The position numbers and the translations under genes are program-made. From positions 1 to 39,147 of the forward strand of contig JAEYCB010000054.1 of assembly GCA_023404345.1 (NCBI GenBank): a stretch of DNA of 39,147 bases, written 5' to 3'. Shown piece after piece: positions 7,753 to 15,939 of the stretch (position 1 is the first letter of the stretch; the number at the start of each line of letters is the position of its first letter). The DNA comes from Bacillota bacterium (lineage in GTDB: Bacteria > Bacillota > Clostridia > Christensenellales > Aristaeellaceae). A model generated the notes under the pieces. The model did no database searches and was not told where the DNA came from. It saw only the letters and a list, made by a program, of their open reading frames with translations.

Positions 7753-9483
7753 GTGAAACATCCCCATGCCACGGACAGGAGCCGCCATGCGCGGCTGAAG
7801 CGGGCGGCTGTTGCGGCGCTGCTGCTTGCCGCCTGCGTGGTTTTGAGTGCTTGCTATATGGAACCCGACCGCGTCGTGGACAGCAACAACGGGCTAACTG
7901 TGGGAGACGGCGGACAGACCTTCGATACCGTCGTAACGCCCACACCCAGCGTAACGCCTACTCCCACGCCTGCACCCACCAGCAACGAGGCGGATTGGAG
8001 CGCATGGGACTTCGGCAATGACACCGCGACCAATCCGCCAAGCAACGTAAGTCCTACGAATGCTCCTATTAGCGGTGCGACCAGCGCTCCTCAGATCGGA
8101 TCGGCAACGCTGCCTCCCACGAAGGCGCCCACCAATGCGCCCAGCGCTACGGCTACGCCGTCTGCTACCTCTTCCGGCAGCAGCACGCTCAAGGTGGGTT
8201 CTACCGGAAGCGATGTCAAACGGCTTCAGCAGAGGCTCAAAGATCTGGGCTATCTGACGGGGAGCGTGGATGGAGATTTCGGCGCTGCCACCGAGCAGGC
8301 TGTGCGAGAGTTTCAGTCTACCAACGGTCTGTCTGTAGACGGCAAGGCCGGTACTCGCACCATTGAGAAGCTCTATTCCAGTAGCGCAAAGAAAAAGAGC
8401 TCTTCTTCCAGCAGCTCCGGTTCCTCCAGTTCGTCCGGAAGTTCCAGCAGTTCGAGCGGTTCCAGTAGCAGCAGTTCTTCCAGCTCTTCCTATACAAATG
8501 GCAAGACGGATATCTACCTGCAGCTTGGTTCCTCGGGCAGCCAGGTTAAAATTCTGCAAAACCGGCTGATCGTGCTGGGCTATCTCAGCGGTACTGCAGA
8601 TGGCGAGTTTGCTGAGACTACACAGGCCGCAGTCATCGCCTTCCAGGAACGTAACTCCATTTATGCTGACGGTATCGCCGGTCCCACGACGCTGACCAAG
8701 CTGTATTCCGAATCTGCGAAAAAGGCTTCCAGCGTGGTCGGTCATCTTGGTTCGCTCAAGGAAGGCACCAACGGCAGCGCGGTGAGGTCCCTGCAGCAGA
8801 ACCTCAAGACACTGGGGTATTATACCGGAAGCGTCGATGGCGACTATGGCAGCGGAACCACCGCTGCGGTTACGGCCTTCCAGCAGGACAACGGCCTCAA
8901 TGCTGACGGCATTGCGGGCAAAGCAACGCTCAATGCTATCTATGCCGCACTGAACGGAGGCTCCTCCGGCGGATCGTCTTCCGGCAGCAGTTCCAATCCG
9001 GAAAACTATGGCAAGACCGCTTCATCCAATGGCTATACCACCATTACCACAGGTTCCAGTTCCTCCAATGTGACGGCTCTGCAAAGTGCTCTGCAGGCTA
9101 CTGGCTACTACAGTGGCAGCGTGGATGGCAGCTATGGCAGCGGCACCGAGGCGGCAGTAGAGGCCTATCAGCGCGCGGCGGGTCTGCGCGTGACCGGAAT
9201 GGCGGGTCCGACAACCCAGCGCCTGCTCTATGGCGGCACGTCTGAAAGCGGCAGCTATTCCAAACTGGATGTGGGGTCCACCGGCAGTGCGGTTAAGCGC
9301 CTGCAATATGCCCTCTACGAACTGAAGTACTATGACGGAGATATCTCCGGCACCTACGACACCGTTACCCAAAACGCGGTCATGGTGTTCCAGGAGCTTA
9401 ACGGCCTGTCCATTGACGGCGTGGCCGGGCAGCAGACGCAGCAAAAGCTGTTTTCCAGCAGTGCGGTGCCCTGCAGCATCTAA
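7753..9483 (+). CDS. Lipoprotein with five peptidoglycan-binding (PG_binding_1) repeats
   Basis: Predicted exported lipoprotein of 576 residues that should bind the cell wall. A basic N-terminus and hydrophobic stretch end in the lipobox LSAC, followed by a Pro/Thr-rich low-complexity region (TPTPSVTPTPTPAPT). Five about 64-residue repeats then follow, each of the form GS.GS.VK.LQ..L..LGY..G..DG.(F/Y)G..T..AV..FQ...GL..DG.AG..T...LYS. Repeats 1 and 2 are separated by a poly-Ser/Gly linker. No hydrolase, amidase or transpeptidase domain is present, so it may be a wall anchor or scaffold. An in-frame ATG at 7660 directly abuts the -10 box, so GTG 7753 with GGAG 8 bases upstream is preferred. 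It is monocistronic. Confidence 0.88.
   Translation: MKHPHATDRSRHARLKRAAVAALLLAACVVLSACYMEPDRVVDSNNGLTVGDGGQTFDTVVTPTPSVTPTPTPAPTSNEADWSAWDFGNDTATNPPSNVSPTNAPISGATSAPQIGSATLPPTKAPTNAPSATATPSATSSGSSTLKVGSTGSDVKRLQQRLKDLGYLTGSVDGDFGAATEQAVREFQSTNGLSVDGKAGTRTIEKLYSSSAKKKSSSSSSSGSSSSSGSSSSSSGSSSSSSSSSSYTNGKTDIYLQLGSSGSQVKILQNRLIVLGYLSGTADGEFAETTQAAVIAFQERNSIYADGIAGPTTLTKLYSESAKKASSVVGHLGSLKEGTNGSAVRSLQQNLKTLGYYTGSVDGDYGSGTTAAVTAFQQDNGLNADGIAGKATLNAIYAALNGGSSGGSSSGSSSNPENYGKTASSNGYTTITTGSSSSNVTALQSALQATGYYSGSVDGSYGSGTEAAVEAYQRAAGLRVTGMAGPTTQRLLYGGTSESGSYSKLDVGSTGSAVKRLQYALYELKYYDGDISGTYDTVTQNAVMVFQELNGLSIDGVAGQQTQQKLFSSSAVPCSI
8398..8490 (+). repeat. Low-complexity serine-codon tract
   Basis: A 31-codon run made almost only of Ser (AGC, AGT, TCC, TCT, TCG) and a few Gly codons, encoding the flexible linker between peptidoglycan-binding repeats 1 and 2. 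Mixed codons make it an imperfect repeat, but such tracts can change length. Confidence 0.85.
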
Positions 9484-9496
9484 TCCTTATTTGGAC

Positions 9497-9546
9497 GGAC
9501 CGCCGCCCCGTATCAGCTGGTACGGGTGCGGCGGTCCTTTTGCTTT
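9497..9546 (+). terminator. Rho-independent terminator
   Basis: GGACCGCCGC...CCGTA (9497-9512) pairs with TACGGGTGCGGCGGTCC (9521-9537), with one bulge, and is followed by TTTTGCTTT. It closes the peptidoglycan-binding lipoprotein gene. Confidence 0.9.
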
Positions 9547-9598
9547 ATGAAGAAGCTGTAAACTTTGCGCAGGAGCCCCGCTTGAGGCCGTGCCTGTT

Positions 9599-9627
9599 TT
9601 GACGCGTTGAACTGCGTGTGCTATAAT
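9599..9627 (+). promoter_or_regulatory. Strong sigma-A-type promoter of the 9664-17949 gene run
   Basis: -35 TTGACG (9599-9604), 17-base spacer, -10 TATAAT (9622-9627), directly after the preceding terminator and 36 bases before the YesL-like start. It is the clearest promoter in the window and probably serves several genes downstream. Confidence 0.82.
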
Positions 9628-9663
9628 GCAGACTGTATTCCTATGCTTCACGGAGGAAACGAT

Positions 9664-10653
9664 ATGTTTGGAAAGATGATGAACCGCTATTACTACGGAA
9701 AAAGCGGCAAGGGCGATTACACCAAAGAAGATCTTCCCCAGACACGCTGGCAGCTGTTTTGGGAAATGCTGCGCGTGCGTCTGTCAGGGTTGGTGCGCCT
9801 CAATTTGATGTATGCAGTCGTATGGCTTCCGGCCATCTTCGTGATTGGGCGGGGATTGCTTTTGTGGTATGCGGGGCTTGCCAATGTGACCGATGCGCAA
9901 ATGCAGATGGAAGCAGGTGAAATTACCGCGGAGGCGGTTGCAGCAATGACGCAAAGTTACACGCAGGGTATCCATGCTGTGATTTTGCAGACGCTGCTGC
10001 TGCTGGTGCCCTGCCTGGCACTTACGGGTCCGTTTACGACAGGTGTGGCTTATGTTACCCGGAACTGGGCGCGCGATGAGCACGCCTTCATCTGGTCGGA
10101 TTTTATTGATACGGTCAAGGGCAACTGGAAGTATGGCCTGCTGACCGGTATCATCACTGGCATTATGCCGCTGCTGATGTACGTATGTGTTACGTTCTAT
10201 GGCGAAATGGCAAGCACCAACCTGCTGTTTGTGATCCCTCAGGTGATTTGTATCGTGATAGGCCTGTTGTGGCTGTGCTCCCTGATATATGTCTATCCAC
10301 AGATTGTTACCTATAAACTCAACTATCGCAACGTGGTGCGCAACAGTCTGATTATGACGGTTGGCCGCCTGCCCATGACTGTGGGCTTGAAGCTGCTGTC
10401 GTTGGTTCCCTGGGTGATTGCGGCATTGATTTCGCTCTTTACGCCCTATATGCAGTATGCCCTTCTGGGACTTGCTGCCTATTATATCGTCATCGGTTTC
10501 GGCCTGAGCCGTTTTGTGGGAGCCAGCTATTCCAACGCGGTGTTCGACCGGTATATCAATCCGAATATTGAGGGTGTTCAAGTAGGCCGCGGCCTGTACA
10601 ATGCCCAGGATGACGAAGATGATGAGGATGCCGGCGAGGAAACCGGCGAATGA
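9664..10653 (+). CDS. YesL/DUF624-like integral membrane protein
   Basis: A 329-residue membrane protein with about six predicted transmembrane segments, e.g. NLMYAVVWLPAIFVIGRGLL, GLLTGIITGIMPLLMYVCV and LPMTVGLKLLSLVPWVIAAL. The block LTGPFTTGVAYVTRNWARDE resembles the conserved GPAT.A...V.R...R.E region of YesL/DUF624 proteins, whose biochemical role is unknown. The C-terminus is very acidic (DDEDDEDAGEETGE). YesL genes often sit near YesM/YesN and sugar transporters; here it heads a mixed operon instead. ATG 9664 has GGAGG 7 bases upstream, while an in-frame ATG at 9607 lies between the promoter elements and is rejected. Confidence 0.7.
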   Translation: MFGKMMNRYYYGKSGKGDYTKEDLPQTRWQLFWEMLRVRLSGLVRLNLMYAVVWLPAIFVIGRGLLLWYAGLANVTDAQMQMEAGEITAEAVAAMTQSYTQGIHAVILQTLLLLVPCLALTGPFTTGVAYVTRNWARDEHAFIWSDFIDTVKGNWKYGLLTGIITGIMPLLMYVCVTFYGEMASTNLLFVIPQVICIVIGLLWLCSLIYVYPQIVTYKLNYRNVVRNSLIMTVGRLPMTVGLKLLSLVPWVIAALISLFTPYMQYALLGLAAYYIVIGFGLSRFVGASYSNAVFDRYINPNIEGVQVGRGLYNAQDDEDDEDAGEETGE

Positions 10654-10699
10654 GGAACGAGCCTTTGTCACAACCTACCCACGCAAGGGAGGGAAGGAC

Positions 10700-10906
10700 A
10701 TGGGCAAAAAGGATGAATTGTTGACCGGAGCCATTCGCCGCGACGCACTTACCCGCCTGACTCGCGAGGAGCGCATGAAGTATGAGCTGGCACGTGAGTT
10801 GGGTTTACTGGACCGGGTGCGCCAGGTAGGCTGGGCAGGCCTGAGTGCAAAGGAAACGGGCCGCATCGGCGGGCTCATCGGTCAAAGCCACAGACGAAAG
10901 CCTTAG
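10700..10906 (+). CDS. Small acid-soluble spore protein, alpha/beta-type (SspF-like)
   Basis: A 68-residue basic protein likely to coat spore DNA and protect it. MKYELARELGLLDRVRQVGW followed by GLSAKETGRIGGLIG matches the two conserved blocks of alpha/beta SASPs (KYE.A.ELG and G.L..(R/K)E.G..GG). The GWAGLSA form is the divergent variant seen in many Clostridia. Start ATG 10700 has GGGAAGGA just upstream; the longer in-frame ATG at 10601 lies inside the YesL-like gene. It is unusual to find a SASP in an operon with vegetative-looking genes; a separate forespore promoter in 10654-10699 was not recognised. The gene indicates that the host can sporulate. Confidence 0.87.
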   Translation: MGKKDELLTGAIRRDALTRLTREERMKYELARELGLLDRVRQVGWAGLSAKETGRIGGLIGQSHRRKP

Positions 10907-10924
10907 AAGGAGCGACATACACGC

Positions 10925-11722
10925 ATGTACACCGCATTTGCATCCGTATACGATAGGCTTATGGCCGATGTGGACTATCTGGCCTGGGCACGGTTCTATC
11001 ATGAGTTGATGGAACGCTATGGCGTTCCGCGCGGAAAGGTATGCGAATGCGCCTGCGGTACGGGTAGCATTACTATTGCCTTGAGCAAGATGGGTTATCA
11101 GATGACCGGTGTGGATATTTCGCCCGACATGTTGTTTGAGGCTTCACAAAAAGCACGCCGTACTGGTGCGATGATTCCCTTTGTCAGGCAGGACATGCGC
11201 CGGCTGCATCTGCACCGGTGCATGGACGCCGTATTATGCACCAATGACGGCCTGAACTATCTCAAGGACGCCAGCGAGCTGACCGATTTCTTTCGCGCAG
11301 CATTTTTGAGCGTGCGCGAGGGGGGAGCGTTGTTTGTGGATCTGAGCACGCCCTATAAGTTGGAGCATGTGCTGGGTAACCACTTCATTGGGGATGAAAC
11401 CCCTGAGATCGCTTACCTGTGGCAGAATCGCTACAACCGTGCGCAGGGATACGTGGACCTGAACCTGGCCATCTTCGTTAGACAGAAGGATGAAACCTAT
11501 CTGCGCATCGGCGAGCAACAGCGGCAGTATGCACATAGCGCCCAGCTGCTGACCGAGCTGATGGAAGCGGTAGGCTTTACCGACATCCGGATTTACGGTG
11601 ATAAAAAGCTTTCCCCGCCGGAGCCCCACGCGGTGCGTTGGTTCCTGGCAGCTCGCAAACCGTTGATTGAGGAAGCGCCTCCCACTGTGGGCGAACGCAT
11701 GACTGAGGTGCCTGAAGCATAA
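10925..11722 (+). CDS. Class I SAM-dependent methyltransferase
   Basis: A 265-residue cytoplasmic methyltransferase with a Rossmann-type SAM-binding motif I at residues 39-47 (VCECACGTG) and motif II ending in the acidic residue of MTGVDIS. AVLCTNDGLNYL follows as motif IV, and FVDLSTPYKL is typical of the UbiE/YdaC-like group. The substrate cannot be told. It starts 18 bases after the SASP gene with AAGGAG upstream, and its stop codon overlaps an in-frame ATG of the next ORF, so it is co-transcribed with hslO. Confidence 0.85.
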   Translation: MYTAFASVYDRLMADVDYLAWARFYHELMERYGVPRGKVCECACGTGSITIALSKMGYQMTGVDISPDMLFEASQKARRTGAMIPFVRQDMRRLHLHRCMDAVLCTNDGLNYLKDASELTDFFRAAFLSVREGGALFVDLSTPYKLEHVLGNHFIGDETPEIAYLWQNRYNRAQGYVDLNLAIFVRQKDETYLRIGEQQRQYAHSAQLLTELMEAVGFTDIRIYGDKKLSPPEPHAVRWFLAARKPLIEEAPPTVGERMTEVPEA

Positions 11723-11748
11723 TGGAAATACGGGAGAAGGAAACGCAT

Positions 11749-12633
11749 ATGGAACAAAAGGACCAACTGCTGCATATTACCCTGATGGATGGCATGGTCA
11801 GGGGACTGCTGCTTACCGCTACCTCTACCGTAGCCAAGGCGGCTGCTATTCATCTGACCAGTCCGGTAGCCACGGCTGCCTTGGGCCGGACCCTTATGGG
11901 CACTGCTATGATGGGCGTGATGCTCAAGGCAGATCAGGCCAGTGTGACCGTCACCATCGATGGTGGAGGGCCCCTGGGGCGCATTGTCTGCGTGGCAGAC
12001 CATGACAGCGTGCGTGGCTGCGTAGACGTGCCAAACCTGGAAATGCCGCTCAAGCCCAATGGCAAACTTGATGTGGGTCGCGCTGTGGGGCACGAGGGGC
12101 GTATGAGCGTGGTGCGCGATATGGGGATGAAAAGTCCCTATGTGGGCCAGGTACCCCTGGTATCAGGCGAAATCGCCGAAGACTTTGCCAACTACTATGT
12201 CGTCAGCGAGCAGACACCTACGCTGCAGAGCTTGGGTGTGCTGGTCAGCGGCGAGGTGGTGCTCTCGGCGGGCGGTGTACTGTTGCAGCCCTTGCCGGGA
12301 TGCACGGATGATATCATCAGCCAATTGGAGCTGCGCAGCCCGCTGATGGCCGATATCAGCCGCGAACTGTGCCACGAACCCATGGAGGCGCTCATGGCCA
12401 AATGGTTTGAGGGACTTAGGCCCGTGGTGATCGGTCAAACGCCGTTGTGTTACCGGTGCAACTGCTCCCGTTCGCGCATGGAAAAGGCGCTCATCGCCAT
12501 GGGACGCGAGGAGCTGGGCCGCATGGTTCAGGATGAGCAGGACGGTGCGGAATTGACCTGCCATTTCTGCAAAAAGACGGAGCGCTTCACCCAGCAGGAT
12601 CTGCTGCGTCTGCTTAATCAGGCGCAGGCATAA
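11749..12633 (+). CDS. hslO: Redox-regulated molecular chaperone Hsp33
   Basis: Cytoplasmic holdase activated by oxidative unfolding when zinc is lost from its C-terminal cysteines. The 294 residues carry the family N-terminal domain (DGMVRGLLLTATSTVAKAA, PVATAALGRTLMG) and a complete zinc centre: C237-x-C239 and C271-x-x-C274, with an extra Cys234 (CYRCNC). ATG 11749 with GAGAAGGA upstream fits the family start; ATG 11722 would add nine non-conserved residues. In Bacillus hslO lies near ftsH; here it sits with a SASP, a methyltransferase and uncharacterised repeat proteins. Confidence 0.96.
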   Translation: MEQKDQLLHITLMDGMVRGLLLTATSTVAKAAAIHLTSPVATAALGRTLMGTAMMGVMLKADQASVTVTIDGGGPLGRIVCVADHDSVRGCVDVPNLEMPLKPNGKLDVGRAVGHEGRMSVVRDMGMKSPYVGQVPLVSGEIAEDFANYYVVSEQTPTLQSLGVLVSGEVVLSAGGVLLQPLPGCTDDIISQLELRSPLMADISRELCHEPMEALMAKWFEGLRPVVIGQTPLCYRCNCSRSRMEKALIAMGREELGRMVQDEQDGAELTCHFCKKTERFTQQDLLRLLNQAQA

Positions 12634-12644
12634 GCATTCGGCTT

Positions 12645-12664
12645 GCCCCGCGAAAAGGCGGGGC
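12645..12664 (+). other. Stem-loop between hslO and the TPR gene
   Basis: GCCCCGC (12645-12651) and GCGGGGC (12658-12664) form a perfect 7-bp stem with a GAAAAG loop. There is no T-run, and the stem ends shortly before the ribosome-binding site of the next gene. It is more likely an mRNA processing or stability element than a terminator. Confidence 0.5.
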
Positions 12665-12676
12665 GGAGAGGAAGCA

Positions 12677-14386
12677 ATGACCAGCATCCAAATGGATACC
12701 TTTCAGCGCCCGGCGCCGTACTGGCTGCGGCGGGCGGAAAAGTGCAAGCAGGCGGGGGACCTGCGCCGTGCGGCGGTGCTGGAACGTCACGCTGCCCGCA
12801 CAGATCCCGGCTATGCTGCCGGGCCGGCCAGCTATGCGCTTACCCTCAGGCAGCTGCACTGCTATGAGGCCAGTAACCGGGAGGCATTTGCCGCTTTGGC
12901 GTACGATCCCTCGCGTGTGGCGCTCTATGGGCTGATCGGCCAGAACATGATTGCTCTGGGCCACAGGCAGGAGGGGCTAGACGCCTTTTCGCTGTATTTC
13001 AACGCGCCAGAGGCTGAGCAGACTGTACCCGCCCCTTGGGACGGGGATGTGTACGAGATGGAGGAGGCTTATTGGGAACCTCCCGTTAAGCGGCGCGCCC
13101 GGCTCAATGGCCTGATGCATTTGATTTTATCCCGCATGGCACGTGGCGATATGGATGGCGCGGCCCGCGCCCTGCAGCGTGCACGGCGGGCTCCTTTTCA
13201 AGCGCCATATGCCCGCCGGGACGAGCTGGCCGCTCTGTGGCACGAGCGGGCCGGCAGGCCGCAGGAGGCCCTTCGGTATGTACGCCATGCCATTCGCCTG
13301 CGTCCATACGATGCACAACTGGCTGCTTCGGCGGCATGCCTTCTTGGCAGGTTGGGCAAAGCGGCGGAAGCGGCTTCTGCGCTGACACGCGCAGCCGTCT
13401 GTGCGGCTACTCCGGCGGATGAACTCTTGGTGTGCCTGGCTTCCGAACAACTGGGAGCGCACGAAGCTGCGCATGCCATGCTCGCCCGCAGCCTGAAGCG
13501 ATGCGCAGACCGTTATCCCGTGTTGTACGACCTGGCGGTTTGCCTGCTCAAGCTGGGCAGACTGGAACAGGCCAGCCGCTATATTCATTTGTGCCGCGAA
13601 CTGGACCCGGATGACGTGCCTGGCGAGGTGTTGTTCAACCGTGTGATGGATATGGAAACCCGCGCCCTCAGCCCGGATCAGGTTCGAGCCGAGGCTGTGG
13701 GCGTATCCTATTATGGATCGCTGAACGAAGACGAGTTGAACCGATGCCTGAAGCCGGTTACGCAGGCTGTATGCGAAGGTCCAGATGCACTGGCTGTGGC
13801 TATTAGCACGGATGCAAAGCTGCGGGCACGCTTCCTTTATATGTTGGCCTTGCCTACGGATTGGCCTGCAAAGCTGCTGCCCTCCGTATGTGCGGCTATG
13901 CCGCCAGAGGAGGCGCAGCGCCTGCTTCGCCAAGTGCTTCTGGCCGACCCGCGCGCGTCGCTGACCAAACGGGTGGCTATGGCGATACTCGCTTCTATGG
14001 GCGCGCCTGCACCTTATGCTGTGTGGCAGGATGGGCGGCTCGGCTGTGTGGACCCCACTCAGCCTCCCCCACCGACTGCCAGTTTCTATCAGCGCATGAT
14101 TACCCGATGCCTTAACCGCGCTGCGGCGCTTGCAGAGGATCGTGGTTTCACACCATGGGCGTTGGCACGGGTGCGGCGCATGAGCGAGAAGGAGCGCTTT
14201 CGCCTGATCGCAGACCGTTGGAAAGTGTGGCCGCTGGCGCTAAGCATTCGTTACCGCTATGAAAGAGGTCTTTCGCCTCAGCGCATTGCGGCGGAGGGTA
14301 TGGGCACGCGGCGAAGGCGTGCGCTGCAAAGTGCGCTGAGTGTTTTGCGAGCAATCGAGGAGGAAGGTACACATGAACATCATTGA
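12677..14386 (+). CDS. Tetratricopeptide-repeat protein of unknown function
   Basis: A 569-residue soluble protein with no signal peptide or membrane segment. Several TPR-like helical pairs are visible: YWLRRAEKCKQAGDLRRAAV, LWHERAGRPQEALRYVRHAI, ASAACLLGRLGKAAEAAS and LYDLAVCLLKLGRLEQASRY. The C-terminal 60 residues are basic and Arg-rich (GMGTRRRRALQSALSVLRA), with an HTH-like look. No enzyme motif was recognised, so a scaffolding role is only a guess. ATG 12677 has GAGAGGA upstream. Its 3' end overlaps the next gene by 14 bases, indicating translational coupling. Confidence 0.75.
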   Translation: MTSIQMDTFQRPAPYWLRRAEKCKQAGDLRRAAVLERHAARTDPGYAAGPASYALTLRQLHCYEASNREAFAALAYDPSRVALYGLIGQNMIALGHRQEGLDAFSLYFNAPEAEQTVPAPWDGDVYEMEEAYWEPPVKRRARLNGLMHLILSRMARGDMDGAARALQRARRAPFQAPYARRDELAALWHERAGRPQEALRYVRHAIRLRPYDAQLAASAACLLGRLGKAAEAASALTRAAVCAATPADELLVCLASEQLGAHEAAHAMLARSLKRCADRYPVLYDLAVCLLKLGRLEQASRYIHLCRELDPDDVPGEVLFNRVMDMETRALSPDQVRAEAVGVSYYGSLNEDELNRCLKPVTQAVCEGPDALAVAISTDAKLRARFLYMLALPTDWPAKLLPSVCAAMPPEEAQRLLRQVLLADPRASLTKRVAMAILASMGAPAPYAVWQDGRLGCVDPTQPPPPTASFYQRMITRCLNRAAALAEDRGFTPWALARVRRMSEKERFRLIADRWKVWPLALSIRYRYERGLSPQRIAAEGMGTRRRRALQSALSVLRAIEEEGTHEHH

Positions 14387-15203
14387 TTTTGACGCCCGGT
14401 TTACCGAGGTTTTGAACAAATGGATCGAGGAGAACCGCCACCGTTTCCGCCGTCCGGAGGACATGGAGGATGAGGTGCCTGATGTATACCTGCGCTGGCT
14501 GAACACACCTGCTGATTGGTTGGAAGGCTGTGCGCCGGGGGAATACTTCGACCGCTTTTCCGATAGTACACAGCTATGTGCGCTGCTTCGTGGATATATT
14601 AAAGAAGGCGTGCCCGTGCCCGATCCTCTGCTCGACCGACTGGCGGAGCTGGGTGATGAGGCAGCGCTGATGGCATTGGTAAAGGATAAAACCGCTCCCT
14701 GTGAGGCGCGCATGGATGCCATTGAGCTGTTGCGGCAGATCGAGAGCACAATGCCTATGGTGGACTTTATCCGCTGGCAGGTGGAGCGAGACGATGAGGA
14801 AGATATTCTCGACAATGCTCTGGAAAGTTTGCGGCAGATGGGCGAGGGAGTGCGGGGACCGGCGAAGGTAGCATTCCTGGCCGCCGGGCCGGAGGGCAAG
14901 GAGGCGCTTTTGGACGTACTGGCGGATTATCCCGGTGACGAGGATGTATTCCGCTTTGCGCTGGAGCAGTTTAAAACCACCAAGGACAAGCGCGCCCTTT
15001 ATGCAGGGTACTTGGCCAAGCTGGACGACGATCACGCCCTGGAAGCCCTGCTGGACGTAGCCGAGGGCGACGACGTGACCTATACTGACTTTATTGAAAT
15101 CCGCAGTGCCATCGAGCGGCTGGGCAGCGAGGCCCCTGTGCGTGACTGGTCGCACGATCCCACGTATCAGGCCTTCAAAAGGCTGCAACGGGCGCAAAAC
15201 TGA
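14373..15203 (+). CDS. HEAT-repeat-like acidic protein of unknown function
   Basis: A 276-residue, strongly acidic, soluble protein. Helical repeat units of HEAT type are suggested by repeated patterns such as LLDRLAELGDEAALMALV, EARMDAIELLRQIES, DNALESLRQMGEGVRGPAKV and DDDHALEALLDVAEGDD. No catalytic motif is recognised. ATG 14373 (preceded by GAGGAGGAAGG) is preferred over an in-frame ATG at 14340 without a good ribosome-binding site. It overlaps the TPR gene, so the two may form a complex, which is inference from coupling only. Confidence 0.68.
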   Translation: MNIIDFDARFTEVLNKWIEENRHRFRRPEDMEDEVPDVYLRWLNTPADWLEGCAPGEYFDRFSDSTQLCALLRGYIKEGVPVPDPLLDRLAELGDEAALMALVKDKTAPCEARMDAIELLRQIESTMPMVDFIRWQVERDDEEDILDNALESLRQMGEGVRGPAKVAFLAAGPEGKEALLDVLADYPGDEDVFRFALEQFKTTKDKRALYAGYLAKLDDDHALEALLDVAEGDDVTYTDFIEIRSAIERLGSEAPVRDWSHDPTYQAFKRLQRAQN

Positions 15204-15237
15204 TCAACGGTTCCCCGGTTTTGCAAAGGAGGCATTC

Positions 15238-15909
15238 ATGATTACCCTTCAGGAAATCAAACAGAACGAGAGCATCAAAGCTTTGGTCCGGGCGGGCAAC
15301 CGCTATCTGGAAACGCTGGGATATACCGATCACGGCCCCAGACACCTGGGTTATGTGAGCCGCACAGCCAGCGGCATTTTGAAAAGCCTGGGATACAGCG
15401 AGCGGGAGGTGGAGCTGGCCGCTATCGCCGGCTGGGTTCATGATGTGGGCAACAGTGTCAACCGCCATGATCATGGTCCCAACGGCGCCATTTTGCTCTT
15501 TCCCTTGCTAAGGGAAATCGGCATGGATATCGAGGATGTGATGATCGTCATCACCGCCGTAGGCAACCATGAGGAGCAAAGCGGCACGGTATCCAGCGCG
15601 GTATCTGCTGCCTTGGCCATTGCCGATAAGTCGGACGCGCACAAAAGCCGTGTGCGCAATGGACGCCCGGATGTGAGTGATATCCACGACCGCGTGAATT
15701 TTGCCATTCAGGAAAACAGCGTCATTGTGGACCGCAAACATAAAATCATCCGTCAGGAGCTCAAGATGGACGAGTCCTCCAGTGTGCTGGAGTATCTGAG
15801 CATCTACCTGCCCCGCATTTTGATGTGTGAGCAGGCGGCGGAGTTTTTGGGCCAGCATTTTGAGCTGTTTATCAACGACCGCCCGGTCAACAACCGCGCG
15901 GGCGTCTAA
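15238..15909 (+). CDS. HD-domain phosphohydrolase
   Basis: A 223-residue metal-dependent phosphohydrolase of the HD superfamily. Visible ligands are DHGPRHLGYV (His32, His36), the doublet His68-Asp69 in GWVHDVGNS, and later His residues (NRHDHGPNG, VGNHEEQSG) and ADKSDAHKSR. The arrangement resembles the YedJ/RelA-like HD group acting on nucleotides or phosphoesters, but the substrate is unknown. ATG 15238 has AAAGGAGG 5 bases upstream. It continues the operon, 34 bases after the HEAT-like gene and 30 bases before the zinc-ribbon gene. Confidence 0.85.
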   Translation: MITLQEIKQNESIKALVRAGNRYLETLGYTDHGPRHLGYVSRTASGILKSLGYSEREVELAAIAGWVHDVGNSVNRHDHGPNGAILLFPLLREIGMDIEDVMIVITAVGNHEEQSGTVSSAVSAALAIADKSDAHKSRVRNGRPDVSDIHDRVNFAIQENSVIVDRKHKIIRQELKMDESSSVLEYLSIYLPRILMCEQAAEFLGQHFELFINDRPVNNRAGV

Positions 15910-15939
15910 GCGTCCCGCCGCCGGAAGGAGGCATTTCAC

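Noticed and set aside
8398..8490. Microsatellite or CRISPR-like repeat
   Set aside because: The codons are mixed and in frame, encoding a Ser/Gly linker; there are no repeat-spacer units.
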